Assembly: GCF_030316765.1 (NCBI RefSeq)
Contig: NZ_JASZYT010000014.1
Location: 82,009 to 146,008 of the forward strand
Direction: 5' to 3'
DNA length: 64,000 bases
DNA from: Variovorax saccharolyticus
GTDB lineage: Bacteria > Pseudomonadota > Gammaproteobacteria > Burkholderiales > Burkholderiaceae_C
Shown here: positions 1 to 7,758 of the stretch, piece by piece
Layout: each line of letters starts with the position of its first letter
Position numbering within the stretch: the first letter of the stretch is position 1
Notes under the pieces: generated by a model
What the model saw: the letters and a program-made list of their open reading frames with translations, nothing else
The model's database searches: none
What the model was told of the DNA's origin: nothing
Position numbers and translations under genes: made by a program

Positions 1-945
1 CCGAACACCGTGAGCCCCATGCTGGAGCGCTGGTTCGCCACGCTCGGCAAACGTCTGGACGGCCATGGCGCCAACCTGGCCGACGGCGAAGCACACCAAC
101 TCCCCTTGGCTATCGTCCAAGCCGCCAAGCAGTTCTGGGATGTCGCTCGACGTGAAGCCGAGCAGGTGCAGGTCCAGAAGACCGAGGCCGTCCGGCGCGA
201 GGTCGAACTACAGCGCGTCGACCTGGCCCAGAAGGAAGCCGGCCTGCAGCAGCGCGAGATCTCATTCGAACAGGCACGCATCTCGCTCGACGAAGCCCTG
301 GCCTCCTCGCGCCAAGCGGTCGCGGCCATAGAGGCGCAGATGCACTCGCAGCAGCAGGAATGCTCCAGACTCCTAAGCGACTCAGAAGCCGAAGTGCGGC
401 GCTTGCGTAGCCTGCTGAACGAAGCCGTGGCGAGCAAGGAGGCTCTGCGCGAAAAGTCGGAAATGGAGCTTGGCGCCAAGCAGCGCGCCGCGGAAGAAGC
501 CGAAGAGCGCTACCTTGGCCAGCAGCGGCGCCTCCTTTCGGAGGTCGACAGGGAGCGCGTGGCTACCAAGCAGGTCGGGGCGGAACTTGCCAAGGAGCAA
601 AAGGCACGCGCAGCCGATCACGACGCGGCCCGTCGGGCTCAGGATCTGGCAAAGCAGGCCCTTGAGGACGAGAAGACTTCGCACCGTGACGAATCGTTAG
701 CTTGGTCAAACCAACGCCAGGAACTGCAGTTCGAACTCGCGACATTCCGAGAGCGCGCTGCGGGCGCAGAGCAGCGGGCAAACGACCTCGCCTCACAGCT
801 GAGGCGCCAAGTGGAGCAATCGCAACAGGAACTCGCTCGACTGCGAGAGAGCCAAGAGACCACGGCCGCGGCGCTGCGCCAGCTCGAGGTTCGCCGCGAG
901 GAGATCAAGAGATCGCGAACTCCGACGAAATCAAGGCAAAAATGA
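1..945 (+). CDS. KfrA-like coiled-coil DNA-binding protein, 5' truncated by window edge
   Basis: The reading frame is open from base 1 (PNTVSPMLERW...), so the GTG at 10 is probably internal and the true start lies upstream of the window. The first visible residues resemble the end of the KfrA N-terminal DNA-binding domain (the 'GS-x-x-T-V/I-x-x-x-L-x-x-W' region). Almost everything after about residue 45 is a long alpha-helical coiled coil rich in Glu, Gln, Arg and Ala, with no hydrophobic segment. The tail is basic (RSRTPTKSRQK). KfrA proteins are plasmid or island accessory proteins that bind DNA and autoregulate; a role in partition or nucleoid structure is known for the IncP member. Function here is inferred from architecture only. 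An ordinary coiled-coil cytoskeletal protein is the alternative. Confidence 0.7.
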   Translation, partial: PNTVSPMLERWFATLGKRLDGHGANLADGEAHQLPLAIVQAAKQFWDVARREAEQVQVQKTEAVRREVELQRVDLAQKEAGLQQREISFEQARISLDEALASSRQAVAAIEAQMHSQQQECSRLLSDSEAEVRRLRSLLNEAVASKEALREKSEMELGAKQRAAEEAEERYLGQQRRLLSEVDRERVATKQVGAELAKEQKARAADHDAARRAQDLAKQALEDEKTSHRDESLAWSNQRQELQFELATFRERAAGAEQRANDLASQLRRQVEQSQQELARLRESQETTAAALRQLEVRREEIKRSRTPTKSRQK

Positions 946-1044
946 ACTCCCATTCCCGGCCGTTTGGCGTGAGCCGCCCATCTTCGTCCCGGGATTTCGC
1001 GGCGCAGGTGATCGCATAACTTTGTTCGAAGCATCCACGCCGTT

Positions 1045-1066
1045 CTTGAGCATGAGAACGCTCAAG
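1045..1066. repeat. Inverted repeat CTTGAGC-N8-GCTCAAG
   Basis: Seven-base perfect arms with an 8-nt loop. It is the first of four consecutive hairpin-forming repeats after the KfrA-like gene. No T-tract follows, so it is not a typical intrinsic terminator. Confidence 0.7.
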
Positions 1067-1069
1067 TCG

Positions 1070-1086
1070 TCGTAGTGGAACTACGA
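1070..1086. repeat. Inverted repeat TCGTAG-N5-CTACGA
   Basis: Six-base perfect arms around TGGAA, starting four bases after the previous repeat. Confidence 0.65.
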
Positions 1087-1099
1087 TTCGGGCTTCAAA

Positions 1100-1117
1100 A
1101 CCGAAGCATCGTTCGGT
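1100..1117. repeat. Inverted repeat ACCGAA-N6-TTCGGT
   Basis: Six-base perfect arms around GCATCG. Third member of the hairpin cluster. Confidence 0.65.
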
Positions 1118-1129
1118 CTGCAGCATGAA

Positions 1130-1152
1130 AAGTCCTTATACATCAAGGACTT
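1130..1152. repeat. Inverted repeat AAGTCCTT-N7-AAGGACTT
   Basis: Eight-base perfect arms with a 7-nt loop. This is the longest and most AT-rich of the four repeats, in a locally AT-rich stretch (about 1125-1185) unlike the surrounding GC-rich DNA. Confidence 0.7.
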
Positions 1153-1409
1153 AGTAGATACAATGTGCCTTATGTTAAGTATGGTCGCCATGTACCAGGA
1201 TCGCTGGCGACCCTTCAGTCCGCCGAAAACAATGTGCACATCGAATCGCCCTGCCCGCGACAACATTCGTGCACCCGGGATGATTTGCCGCAAAGTCTTG
1301 AAAGCCTGTCGCGTTGAGATCGCGCCACCTGCACGGTACTGGCGTTTGCGGTAGCCAAAACGGCCGGGCCGAAGACCGCGACCGAGACCCCGCGCCCGAA
1401 GCATCACAT

Positions 1410-2012
1410 CTAGCTCTCGTGGAACCAGCCCAACGTCGGGCGCTGAGGGGCGCATTCGGTTGCGCTGATGCGCAGCCGGCACGCGCCGTGATCGAGCCAT
1501 TCGCAGTGGTTGGCACCGGTCAGTGCGGTGGTGTCGCCGGGCCGCACAAAGTCGACGGCAAGCTCAATCGATCGATCTGCTGCCGTCGCCGCAAATTCGA
1601 CAGTTCGCTGCGCGATGTCGCGGGTCCCTCCCTTGGCCTCCGTCAGCGACGACAGCGGTCTCGATGTGAAGCGCACCCACGGTACTTCGCCCTGCTGATC
1701 GACTGCCAGCGCGATGTCCGCGATCGCCTCGAACGTGACCCGATTTCCTTTGCTGGTCAGGTGCAGGTACGCCGGCACATGAAACGTCAGGTGCGGCTGG
1801 TCGATCGGCCTCGCCGCCTTCGGATCGTCAGGCACCAAGTAAGCGACGCGCACCCGGTTGAAGACGCTCCACACGAACAGCTGCGCGGTGAATTCGCGGG
1901 CGACAAAGGCGCGGTCGTTAAGCCCGCCTGATATGTCACCGTTGGGCTGCAGACTGATCCAGCCGATTCGGTAGGACTTTCCGTCGAGGTATGCATACAG
2001 CGTTAGGACCAC
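1410..2012 (-). CDS. Uncharacterised 200-aa protein, partner of the HEPN-like gene
   Basis: I do not recognise this protein. It has no signal peptide, no transmembrane segment and no cysteine cluster. The composition (alternating hydrophobic stretches such as HLTFHVPAYLHL) suggests a beta-rich globular fold. It starts at a GTG two bases after the stop of the HEPN-like gene on the same strand, so the two are almost certainly co-translated. Tight coupling to a HEPN-type protein makes an antitoxin, effector or accessory role conceivable, but no nucleotidyltransferase (MNT) motif is visible, so it is not a classical HEPN/MNT pair. Confidence 0.6.
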   Translation of the reverse strand: MVLTLYAYLDGKSYRIGWISLQPNGDISGGLNDRAFVAREFTAQLFVWSVFNRVRVAYLVPDDPKAARPIDQPHLTFHVPAYLHLTSKGNRVTFEAIADIALAVDQQGEVPWVRFTSRPLSSLTEAKGGTRDIAQRTVEFAATAADRSIELAVDFVRPGDTTALTGANHCEWLDHGACRLRISATECAPQRPTLGWFHES

Positions 2013-2014
2013 TG

Positions 2015-2590
2015 TCAGGCGCTGCCTTCATCGAACGGTCGCAGGGTCCCGAAGAATAGGCCGTGCATGACCTCCAGCGCCAGCATCGCGTCCTCCTGCA
2101 GGATCACCCATGGGGGCCGCTTCTGCGCGCGGAACCTCGTGGCGATGGCATACGCGTGCCCGTCCGGCTTCCGGTGCGTCAGCGGATTGCGCACGAGCCG
2201 CAGCGCGTCGATCTTCGCCCGCACATCGGGATGCGCGAAGACATTGTTGACGTGCGCTATGGCGATCGCCCGATCGAACGACAGTGACCCGTCACTCGCC
2301 ACGAGGTTGCGCAGTTCTAGTTCCTCGGCGAGCGTGTGCTCGACATGCGCAGCGGCGGCCAGGATCGTCGCCATGAAGTGCCGCTCGACGTAGCAGGCCC
2401 GCGCCTCGCGCAGCAGCGTCATGGGCTCGATCGCGCCCATGTAGGCGGACGGCAGCGGGCCGAAGAGATCCAGCCACGCAGTCCTCTCGGCCCTCGCGTC
2501 AGCCGCGAGGGCCGGCACAGCCACGTCTCGCGACTCGGGGGCGCACTGCCGCATCTCTGCGATGGTTGGGTCGGCGATCGGTGCAATCAT
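2015..2590 (-). CDS. HEPN-like domain protein (R-x4-H motif)
   Basis: This 191-aa alpha-helical protein carries RNPLTH at residues 134-139, matching the R-x4-H signature of HEPN ribonucleases. The motif follows a helix-rich segment (residues 58-95, EARACYVERHF...HVEHTLAEEL) of the kind seen in DUF4145/HEPN families. HEPN proteins are often RNases in toxin-antitoxin, abortive infection or defence loci, but some are inactive structural proteins. No transmembrane or DNA-binding motif is visible. The gene heads a two-gene unit with the uncharacterised 200-aa protein and lies next to a KfrA-like gene, a typical accessory setting. Family placement rests on one short motif plus helical context. Confidence 0.55.
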   Translation of the reverse strand: MIAPIADPTIAEMRQCAPESRDVAVPALAADARAERTAWLDLFGPLPSAYMGAIEPMTLLREARACYVERHFMATILAAAAHVEHTLAEELELRNLVASDGSLSFDRAIAIAHVNNVFAHPDVRAKIDALRLVRNPLTHRKPDGHAYAIATRFRAQKRPPWVILQEDAMLALEVMHGLFFGTLRPFDEGSA

Positions 2591-2790
2591 GCGAAACGCG
2601 ATCCGTCGATGCCGCCGGCAGGAGGTCCAACCTGGATACCGGGACGGCAGCGATCAGGGACATGTGCGCCATCCATCTGCCCGTCCGCCGGTCAAAGAAT
2701 GACTGAGCGACCCGCTTGAGGTCAATCAGGATGGTCATGGGGAGGCAGGGATACCAAGCGATTCAGCCTACCCGCGGAGGCAGGTGGGCC

Positions 2791-3039
2791 TCAACGACTC
2801 TTGTTCGACTGGGATACCACGGTGCCAGCCAGCGACTTAGTGATAGGTGCTGACTTTGGGTTGTCCAGCGCACGAGACGCCCTCGCCTCCGTTTTGGAGC
2901 CGGTCTGGGCGGCGCTACCTGCCTGCCTGAGTGCAGACCCGGCAAGCGACCGTTGAATACTGCTGGACGTCGAGCTGCTCAGTGTCTTGCCTGCCACCGA
3001 GGCGATTCTGGGAGAGGTTTGCTTGCTGTTCTGAGCCAT
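2791..3039 (-). CDS. Small conserved-type protein, 82 aa, function unknown
   Basis: A Ser/Ala-rich protein with the pattern TSPRIAS-x-AGK-x-L ... SLAGSALRQAGS. It resembles a widespread family of roughly 80-residue bacterial proteins with conserved 'SP-x-VAS-x-A-x-K-x-L' and 'AGSAL-x-Q' blocks and no known function. The start is supported by AGGA about 8 bases upstream of the ATG. No signal or membrane segment is present. It lies upstream of, and on the same strand as, the HEPN-like cassette, 200 bp away. The resemblance is from memory. Confidence 0.55.
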   Translation of the reverse strand: MAQNSKQTSPRIASVAGKTLSSSTSSSIQRSLAGSALRQAGSAAQTGSKTEARASRALDNPKSAPITKSLAGTVVSQSNKSR

Positions 3040-3458
3040 GTTGCGTTCCTATGCCCTCAAACTGACAGTGACGCCGAGCGACTGAAGGCGAGCGCCCAAC
3101 AAGTGTGAGTTTATACAGTTATGGCTTTTTGTACAGTGTTGATGGCTAGCCCGTGATCGACGTGCTCGACGATGTCGGCCCGCTCGCGCCTTCATCCTCG
3201 CTCACTGCCTCGTGCAGTTGGAGCGTCAAGTCCTTGTCGCCATTTGGATCGGCTTCCGAGCCGTCCGTCCCGGACTGAACCAGACCTTAAGCCGCGGCGG
3301 TGAGGCTCGCGGACATTTCTGAGGTCGGCGGCCTGGCCGTCCGTCTAAAGTCAGGCCAAGAGCAGACCTTCAACGCTGCTACAGAATTCGCGGCCTCGAT
3401 GGCTTTGAGAACTTTCATCCGCGGCCGCATGTAGTGCCGGCCGGCCCCGTAGTCGAAC
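3040..3458. other. Intergenic region, no supported gene
   Basis: On the minus strand there is an open acidic stretch (about 3290 down to a stop at 3151, reading ...TDGSEADPNGDKDL...) that begins right after a stop codon and has no start codon. It may be the tail of a lost gene. Nothing else can be supported. Confidence 0.4.
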
Positions 3459-4445
3459 CTACTGGTCCAACGGCAGGTTGGCCTTCTTCGCCAGTTCCTG
3501 CCACCGAGCCACGTCCTTGGCGACGAATTCTGTGGTTTGGGGTGCGGTTGCGGAAGATGCAGTAACGCCCGCGGCTGCAAACGCAGCCAAGACCTCTGGG
3601 TCTTGGAGTGATTTTGCGATGGCCGAGTTCAATGCGGTGATGCGCTCTGGTGGCGTCCCGGCAGTCGTTGCGACCACGAACCACTGGTCGGCATCGAAGC
3701 CCTTCAAACCGGCTTCGGCGAGCGTTGGCGTGTTTGGCAGCATGGCGGAGCGCGTAGCGGTCGTGACGCCGTAAGCCCGCAGCTTGCCGGACTTGATGTG
3801 GGGCAACACGGTGGTGATGCCAAGAATTCCCAAAGGAACTTGCCCCCCTACGACGTCCGTGACAGCCTGGCTGCCGCCCTTGTAAGGGATGTGCACGAGC
3901 TGCGTGCCGGCCATCTGGTTGATGAGCGCGCCGGCGAGATGCTGGCTGGTCCCATTGCCGGAAGAGGCGAAAGCAAGGCCTTTGGGGTCCTGCTTGGCAT
4001 TGGCGATAAGGGCATCCAGTGATGCAGGAAGCGGAGAGGCCATCGTCCCCACCAGCACCATGGGCCCCTTGGCAAGCATCGCAACGCCAGACAGTTCTTT
4101 TCCAAGCTGCGGCGCCGGCACGGCGGTGAGGATGGGGCCCGGCACCGTGACCAGCGTCAACCCGTTCTTCGGCGCTCGAGCAGTGGCCTGCAGCGCGATG
4201 GCCCCGGCCGCACCGGGCCTGTTGTCGACCACCACCGTCTGACCCAGCGTCTTCTCTACCTGCCGCGCGACCAGTCGGGTCAAGACGTCGACGGTCCCTC
4301 CTGGGGGCTGGCCGACGAGCCATGTAATGGATTGGCCTCCGGCACCGGGCTGCGCATTGCTCACGAGAACCGTGGATGCGAGGGCAATCCCAGCGAAGCT
4401 CCTGAGCAGGTGTCGACGGGGGAGGATTCTGAACGCATTCATCAT
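3459..4445 (-). CDS. Bug/TctC-family periplasmic substrate-binding protein
   Basis: A 328-aa receptor of the tripartite tricarboxylate transporter type. The N-terminus has an RR pair (LPRRHLLRSFAG) before a hydrophobic stretch, so export may be Tat or Sec. Mature-domain hallmarks follow: the first beta strand ITWLVGQPPGGTVDVLTR, VVVDNRPGAAG, a P-x-T-x-x-EAG segment (NTPTLAEAGLKGF) and a C-terminal W-x-x-LAKKA. These receptors bind carboxylated solutes in the periplasm and hand them to TctAB, or sometimes act in sensing. GGAG precedes the ATG. The gene begins 36 bp after the sulfatase on the same strand, so both probably form one operon. The ligand cannot be told. Confidence 0.9.
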   Translation of the reverse strand: MMNAFRILPRRHLLRSFAGIALASTVLVSNAQPGAGGQSITWLVGQPPGGTVDVLTRLVARQVEKTLGQTVVVDNRPGAAGAIALQATARAPKNGLTLVTVPGPILTAVPAPQLGKELSGVAMLAKGPMVLVGTMASPLPASLDALIANAKQDPKGLAFASSGNGTSQHLAGALINQMAGTQLVHIPYKGGSQAVTDVVGGQVPLGILGITTVLPHIKSGKLRAYGVTTATRSAMLPNTPTLAEAGLKGFDADQWFVVATTAGTPPERITALNSAIAKSLQDPEVLAAFAAAGVTASSATAPQTTEFVAKDVARWQELAKKANLPLDQ

Positions 4446-4481
4446 GAGGACTCCAGTGGTGGCGGACTGTTATGCGGGCGG

Positions 4482-5813
4482 TCAGTCCAGCTGACCCGGT
4501 GGGGTGTTCGGGTGGTCTGCGAAACTGTCGTGGAATGCCTTGACCATCTTGAGGACGGGGCCCAGGACCCAGGTGTTGTGCACCAGTACGTCCGTCTCTT
4601 CCTTGGGGTCACGCGTGATGTTGAACAGATAGGGTGACTCCAGCTTGCCCTTGCCTTCGTTGACTTGTGGCTCCCAATAGAAGTGCAGCTTCCACTGTCG
4701 CCACTTGACGGCCCTCAGCTCGTTCTTGATGTAGAACGGAAAGCCTTCCCGGGCAGACTTGTCGGCCTCGCCAAGGAAGAATGGAAGCTGGTTCACGCCG
4801 TCGATGGGACGGTCTTGCGGCACCTCAGCGCCAGCAGCCGTTGCCAGCGTCGTGAAAAGGTCGGTGACGTGCACGATTTCGTTGCTGACACGGCCCTCCG
4901 GAATGCGGCCCGGCCAGCGGACGATGAACGGCACGCGAAGGCTGCCTTCCATGGCCGTGTGGTAGGTCCCGGTCCAAGGACCGGCGGTTCCGCGATAGGG
5001 TGCGCGAAACTCTGGGCCGTTGTCGCTGCAGAAAATGAGAAGGGTGTCATCGGCCAAGCCCATGTCGTCGATGGCTTGAACGACCTGGCCGACGCGATGG
5101 TCCATCTCCACCATGGAATCTGCGAACTCCCCCTGACCAGTGCGTCCTTCGAAATCTCGATGCGGGATGGTCGGGAAGTGCAAATGCACGAGCGGAAGGT
5201 AGAGAAAGAATGGCTTGCTCGCCGCCGCATTGCGCCGCATGAAATCGATGGAACGGTCGACCAAGTCAGCGTCGATTCCGCGGCGAGCATCAAGGTCGTA
5301 GACTTTGACTCCCTCCGACGGCTCTCCCCGCCGGCCTTCCATAATCCAAGGCAACTCCACCACACTGGGGTCGAATCCGACCGTGGACGTGAACTGGCTT
5401 TCGTCCGTGGTGCGCGGGATGCCGTACCACTCGTCAAAGCCGCGGTCCGAGGGAAAGCGGCCCGGCACGTCGCCGAGGTGCCATTTTCCAAAGTGCGCCG
5501 TCGCGTAGCCCTTGTCGGACAACAGCTGTGCCAAGGTGATTTCCTTGCGAGTCAGGCCTTGCGGCAACCCTGGAGGAACCGACTGAAGGCACCCGGTGCG
5601 GATGGGATGTCGACCGCTCATGAGCGCCGAGCGCGTGGGCACGCAGTCACTCTCGACGTTGAAGTTGTGCAGGAGCAGTCCCTGATTGGCCAGGGCGTCG
5701 ATGTTCGGTGTCGGCGCTCCTCGCAGGGCGCCACCGCCGTAACTGCCGAGTTCTCCCCAGCCCAGGTTGTCGGCCAGAATGAGGACGATGTTCGGTGTGG
5801 TTGGGGTGGCCAT
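4482..5813 (-). CDS. Arylsulfatase-family sulfatase
   Basis: A 443-aa sulfatase. It has the N-terminal metal-site segment NIVLILADNLGWGELG (residues 8-23) and the formylglycine signature C57-V-P-T-R61 followed by SALMSGRHP, so Cys57 is the residue expected to be oxidised to formylglycine. H115-x-GKWHLG-type and FCSDNGPEF segments provide further active-site residues. The usual Asp-Asp of the metal site reads Asp-Asn. No signal peptide is seen, suggesting cytoplasmic location. I chose the ATG at 5813 because GGAG precedes it by about 6 bases; an upstream ATG at 5846 lacks this. It is followed by a Bug receptor and is divergent from a LysR gene, consistent with sulfate-ester use. The substrate is unknown. 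Confidence 0.9.
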   Translation of the reverse strand: MATPTTPNIVLILADNLGWGELGSYGGGALRGAPTPNIDALANQGLLLHNFNVESDCVPTRSALMSGRHPIRTGCLQSVPPGLPQGLTRKEITLAQLLSDKGYATAHFGKWHLGDVPGRFPSDRGFDEWYGIPRTTDESQFTSTVGFDPSVVELPWIMEGRRGEPSEGVKVYDLDARRGIDADLVDRSIDFMRRNAAASKPFFLYLPLVHLHFPTIPHRDFEGRTGQGEFADSMVEMDHRVGQVVQAIDDMGLADDTLLIFCSDNGPEFRAPYRGTAGPWTGTYHTAMEGSLRVPFIVRWPGRIPEGRVSNEIVHVTDLFTTLATAAGAEVPQDRPIDGVNQLPFFLGEADKSAREGFPFYIKNELRAVKWRQWKLHFYWEPQVNEGKGKLESPYLFNITRDPKEETDVLVHNTWVLGPVLKMVKAFHDSFADHPNTPPGQLD

Positions 5814-5888
5814 GCTTTCTCCGTGTGGGTGCGTGCTGTGACGCAAAATTTACGCCCTACCTGAGCGCAAACATATTCCTCGAGGTGA

Positions 5889-5913
5889 ACATTCCCATAA
5901 ACTTCCGGAATGT
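5889..5913. promoter_or_regulatory. Probable LysR operator, ACATTCC-N11-GGAATGT
   Basis: A perfect 7-bp inverted repeat with an 11-base centre, matching the T-N11-A form of LysR-type binding boxes. It lies between the divergent sulfatase operon and LysR gene and overlaps the LysR start codon (5910), which would allow tight autorepression. Confidence 0.55.
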
Positions 5914-6812
5914 CCCTTTCAATCCAGGATGTTCAGTACTTCTTGGCGGTAGCCAAGGCGGGGCAGCTTTCCTCTGCAGCAGACGAACAGGGGGTGACGC
6001 AGCCTGCGCTGACGAAGGCAGTCAAGCGTGTCGAGGACGAGTTCGGGCTCAAGCTGTTCGAGCGCAGTTCAAAAGGTGTTTCGTTGACCTCTGCTGGTCA
6101 GCGGATGGTTGAGCAGATGCGCCGGCTGCAGGCGAACTACGCAGACACAGTGCTCCTGGCGAACGACATGCGCGCACAGCACGCAGGGCTGCTGCGCCTC
6201 GGGGTGACGGACACGTCGGCCGGCAATCGAATGGCTCGGGTCCTCGGCCCACTGTTGCACCAACGACCCGGCCTGCGCGTCCGGATTCGAGTGGACCGCT
6301 CGGACGCGCTGGCGGCACAGGTGCATGGCGGTGAGTTGGACCTCGCACTTGTCCCGGAATACGAAGGTCAGCCGCTCGACGCAGAGCGGATTCAAATCGC
6401 GAGCGACCTCATGGTTCCAGTCGTGCGCGCCGGGCACCCGCTTGCTGGTCGAACCCGCATTTCTCTCAAGGAGGTCGTCAGCTTCGGCTGGATTGCAGGT
6501 CCATCACATTCGGCATCCTATCGGGCCTTGCAGGCGGTGTTTGCGCGACACAGTCTCCCAAGCCCCACCGTCGTGATGGACGTTCCGTTCGCTTCGGAGA
6601 TGAACCTGTCTGTGCTCGCGGTCACGGACCTCGTCACGCTCGTGCCTCGGTCATTCATGCAGCATGCGCCGGATGACCGTTTCGCAGTCCTGTCGCTGCC
6701 GACGCTGCGCATACCCAGGACACTTGTATTGCTTTCTAGGCCGGGTAGCGAATGGTCCCTGCTGATGCAGACGGTCCGAGACGCACTCCTCGCTTTGGGG
6801 CGTAGTACGTAG
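5910..6812 (+). CDS. LysR-family transcriptional regulator, divergent from sulfatase operon
   Basis: A 300-aa LysR-type regulator. It has an N-terminal winged helix-turn-helix (residues 1-60: IQDVQYFLAVAKAGQLSSAA, then QPALTKAVKRVEDEFGLKLFER, then GVSLTSAGQRM) and a C-terminal effector-binding domain from about residue 90. It is divergent from the sulfatase/Bug operon with 96 bp between starts, the usual arrangement for a LysR activator and its target. The inverted repeat ACATTCC-N11-GGAATGT overlaps its own ATG. The effector may be the receptor's ligand or the desulfated product, which is inference. Confidence 0.93.
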   Translation: MSLSIQDVQYFLAVAKAGQLSSAADEQGVTQPALTKAVKRVEDEFGLKLFERSSKGVSLTSAGQRMVEQMRRLQANYADTVLLANDMRAQHAGLLRLGVTDTSAGNRMARVLGPLLHQRPGLRVRIRVDRSDALAAQVHGGELDLALVPEYEGQPLDAERIQIASDLMVPVVRAGHPLAGRTRISLKEVVSFGWIAGPSHSASYRALQAVFARHSLPSPTVVMDVPFASEMNLSVLAVTDLVTLVPRSFMQHAPDDRFAVLSLPTLRIPRTLVLLSRPGSEWSLLMQTVRDALLALGRST

Positions 6813-6956
6813 GCGTCGTCGGGGATGTCCGATTGGTCTCGGCCTCAACATCCGCTCAAGCCCCCCAAGAAGCCCACCGCCCGTCGTGCCGGCAGTCGGC
6901 GCAGACTGAAGCTCCATCCCCATACAGGAGCTCATCGTGGAAGCAACTTCGACTTT

Positions 6957-7241
6957 TCATCGCGAGCCGTGGAACAAGGGCAAGCTCGTCCGGCAAAAGA
7001 CCCCCTTCAGGCTGAAAGACATATGGGCCAGCCCCCTGTGCAACGGGTCCCACCGCACTGGACGCGGCTGGGCGAACGTGCCCCACCATCGGCGGTTGAA
7101 CACGTGGTGCGCGACCACCAGCCCGAACATGACCGTGCCCACAATTTCGTGAAAGGCATTGCCCTGCCAGTGATACGCCATGGCCAGCAGCAGCAGCAGC
7201 CCGGCAGAAGCCAGGTCCAGCGCCAAACGAGATCGCAGCAA
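6957..7241 (-). pseudogene. Truncated DUF4405-like membrane protein
   Basis: The first roughly 55 residues form a two-helix membrane segment (LALDLASAGLLLLLAMAYHWQGNAFHEI... then GTVMFGLVVAHHVFNRRWWG) typical of the start of DUF4405/cytochrome-b-like membrane proteins, including histidines that could bind heme. Family members continue with further helices; here the sequence after residue 60 loses hydrophobicity and ends at residue 94, so the 3' half is missing or replaced. It overlaps the start region of nothing else and lies just downstream of the cytochrome P460 gene on the same strand, suggesting a former membrane electron-transfer partner. The family call is from pattern memory. Confidence 0.5.
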
Positions 7242-7253
7242 GGGGTGTATGGC

Positions 7254-7742
7254 CTACTCCACCGGCGTGCCACGGAACTTGGAAACCCGGGGCGCGGTAA
7301 ACAGGTAGTTCTGGTCCTTCTGGGATTGGCGGCACGCCATGCAGCGCGCCGTGTTCTCGTTCAGGTTGACCTGCTTCGTCGGCAAGAACCACTGAAACTG
7401 CCAGTCGCCGGTGCGCCGGCGCTCGCCGAAGTCCGCGCCCCAGCCCGCGCCTTTCTCCATGACGAAGTAGCGAAAAATCGCGCCGCCACGGTAGCCGGCT
7501 AGCACGAAATGCGTGCCGTCCGGAATCGGCGGCCTCTTCTGCATGGCTTCGAGCGCCTCGCGCGTCGTCGAGATGTGCTCAGTGACATTGCCGCGTTTCA
7601 CTGTGGTGTAGTGCACCTGCTCGCCAAGATCAGGGAAGGTCACGCGATTTGGTTCGGCGCCTACGCGTAGCGCGAGGATCAGACCGCCGACGGTCAAGCC
7701 TGCGCACAGTCGCAGGCGTTTCAATGCTCGCTTTAAGGTCAT
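7254..7742 (-). CDS. Cytochrome P460-family protein with altered heme motif
   Basis: A 162-aa exported protein. Residues 1-29 look like a signal peptide (basic start, then LTVGGLILALRVGAE). The body resembles the periplasmic cytochrome P460 family (residues 84-124: YRGGAIFRYFVMEKGAGWGADF...DWQFQWF). The heme attachment site should be CxxCH, but here it is C134-M-A-C137-R138. The arginine codon CGC (7331-7329, minus strand) differs from the histidine codon CAC by one base. Without the proximal histidine normal heme ligation is unlikely, so the protein may be inactive or recently damaged, in line with the truncated neighbour downstream. Members of the family oxidise hydroxylamine or are cytochrome c'-beta. 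Confidence 0.75.
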   Translation of the reverse strand: MTLKRALKRLRLCAGLTVGGLILALRVGAEPNRVTFPDLGEQVHYTTVKRGNVTEHISTTREALEAMQKRPPIPDGTHFVLAGYRGGAIFRYFVMEKGAGWGADFGERRRTGDWQFQWFLPTKQVNLNENTARCMACRQSQKDQNYLFTAPRVSKFRGTPVE

Positions 7743-7758
7743 GGTAGATCGCCGTGGC

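Larger units (their letters stand above)
946..1409. other. Intergenic region with a cluster of inverted repeats
   Basis: No convincing gene lies in these 464 bp. Four separate short inverted repeats sit within 108 bp (1045-1152) and are listed individually below. A minus-strand open frame (1081-1500) crosses the region and the end of the next gene, but it has no recognisable motif. Confidence 0.6.

Noticed and set aside
1081..1500. 139-aa minus-strand open frame over the inverted-repeat cluster
   Set aside because: It overlaps the end of the 200-aa gene in another frame, crosses hairpin-forming DNA, and has no recognisable family.
2499..2738. 79-aa minus-strand frame beginning MTILIDLKRVAQ
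   Set aside because: The first 49 residues look protein-like, but there is no ribosome site, and the frame runs into the HEPN-like gene out of frame. It might be a gene remnant, but support is too weak.
4665..5864. 399-aa plus-strand open frame
   Set aside because: It is exactly antisense to the sulfatase, with no family motif; high-GC codon structure keeps this frame open.
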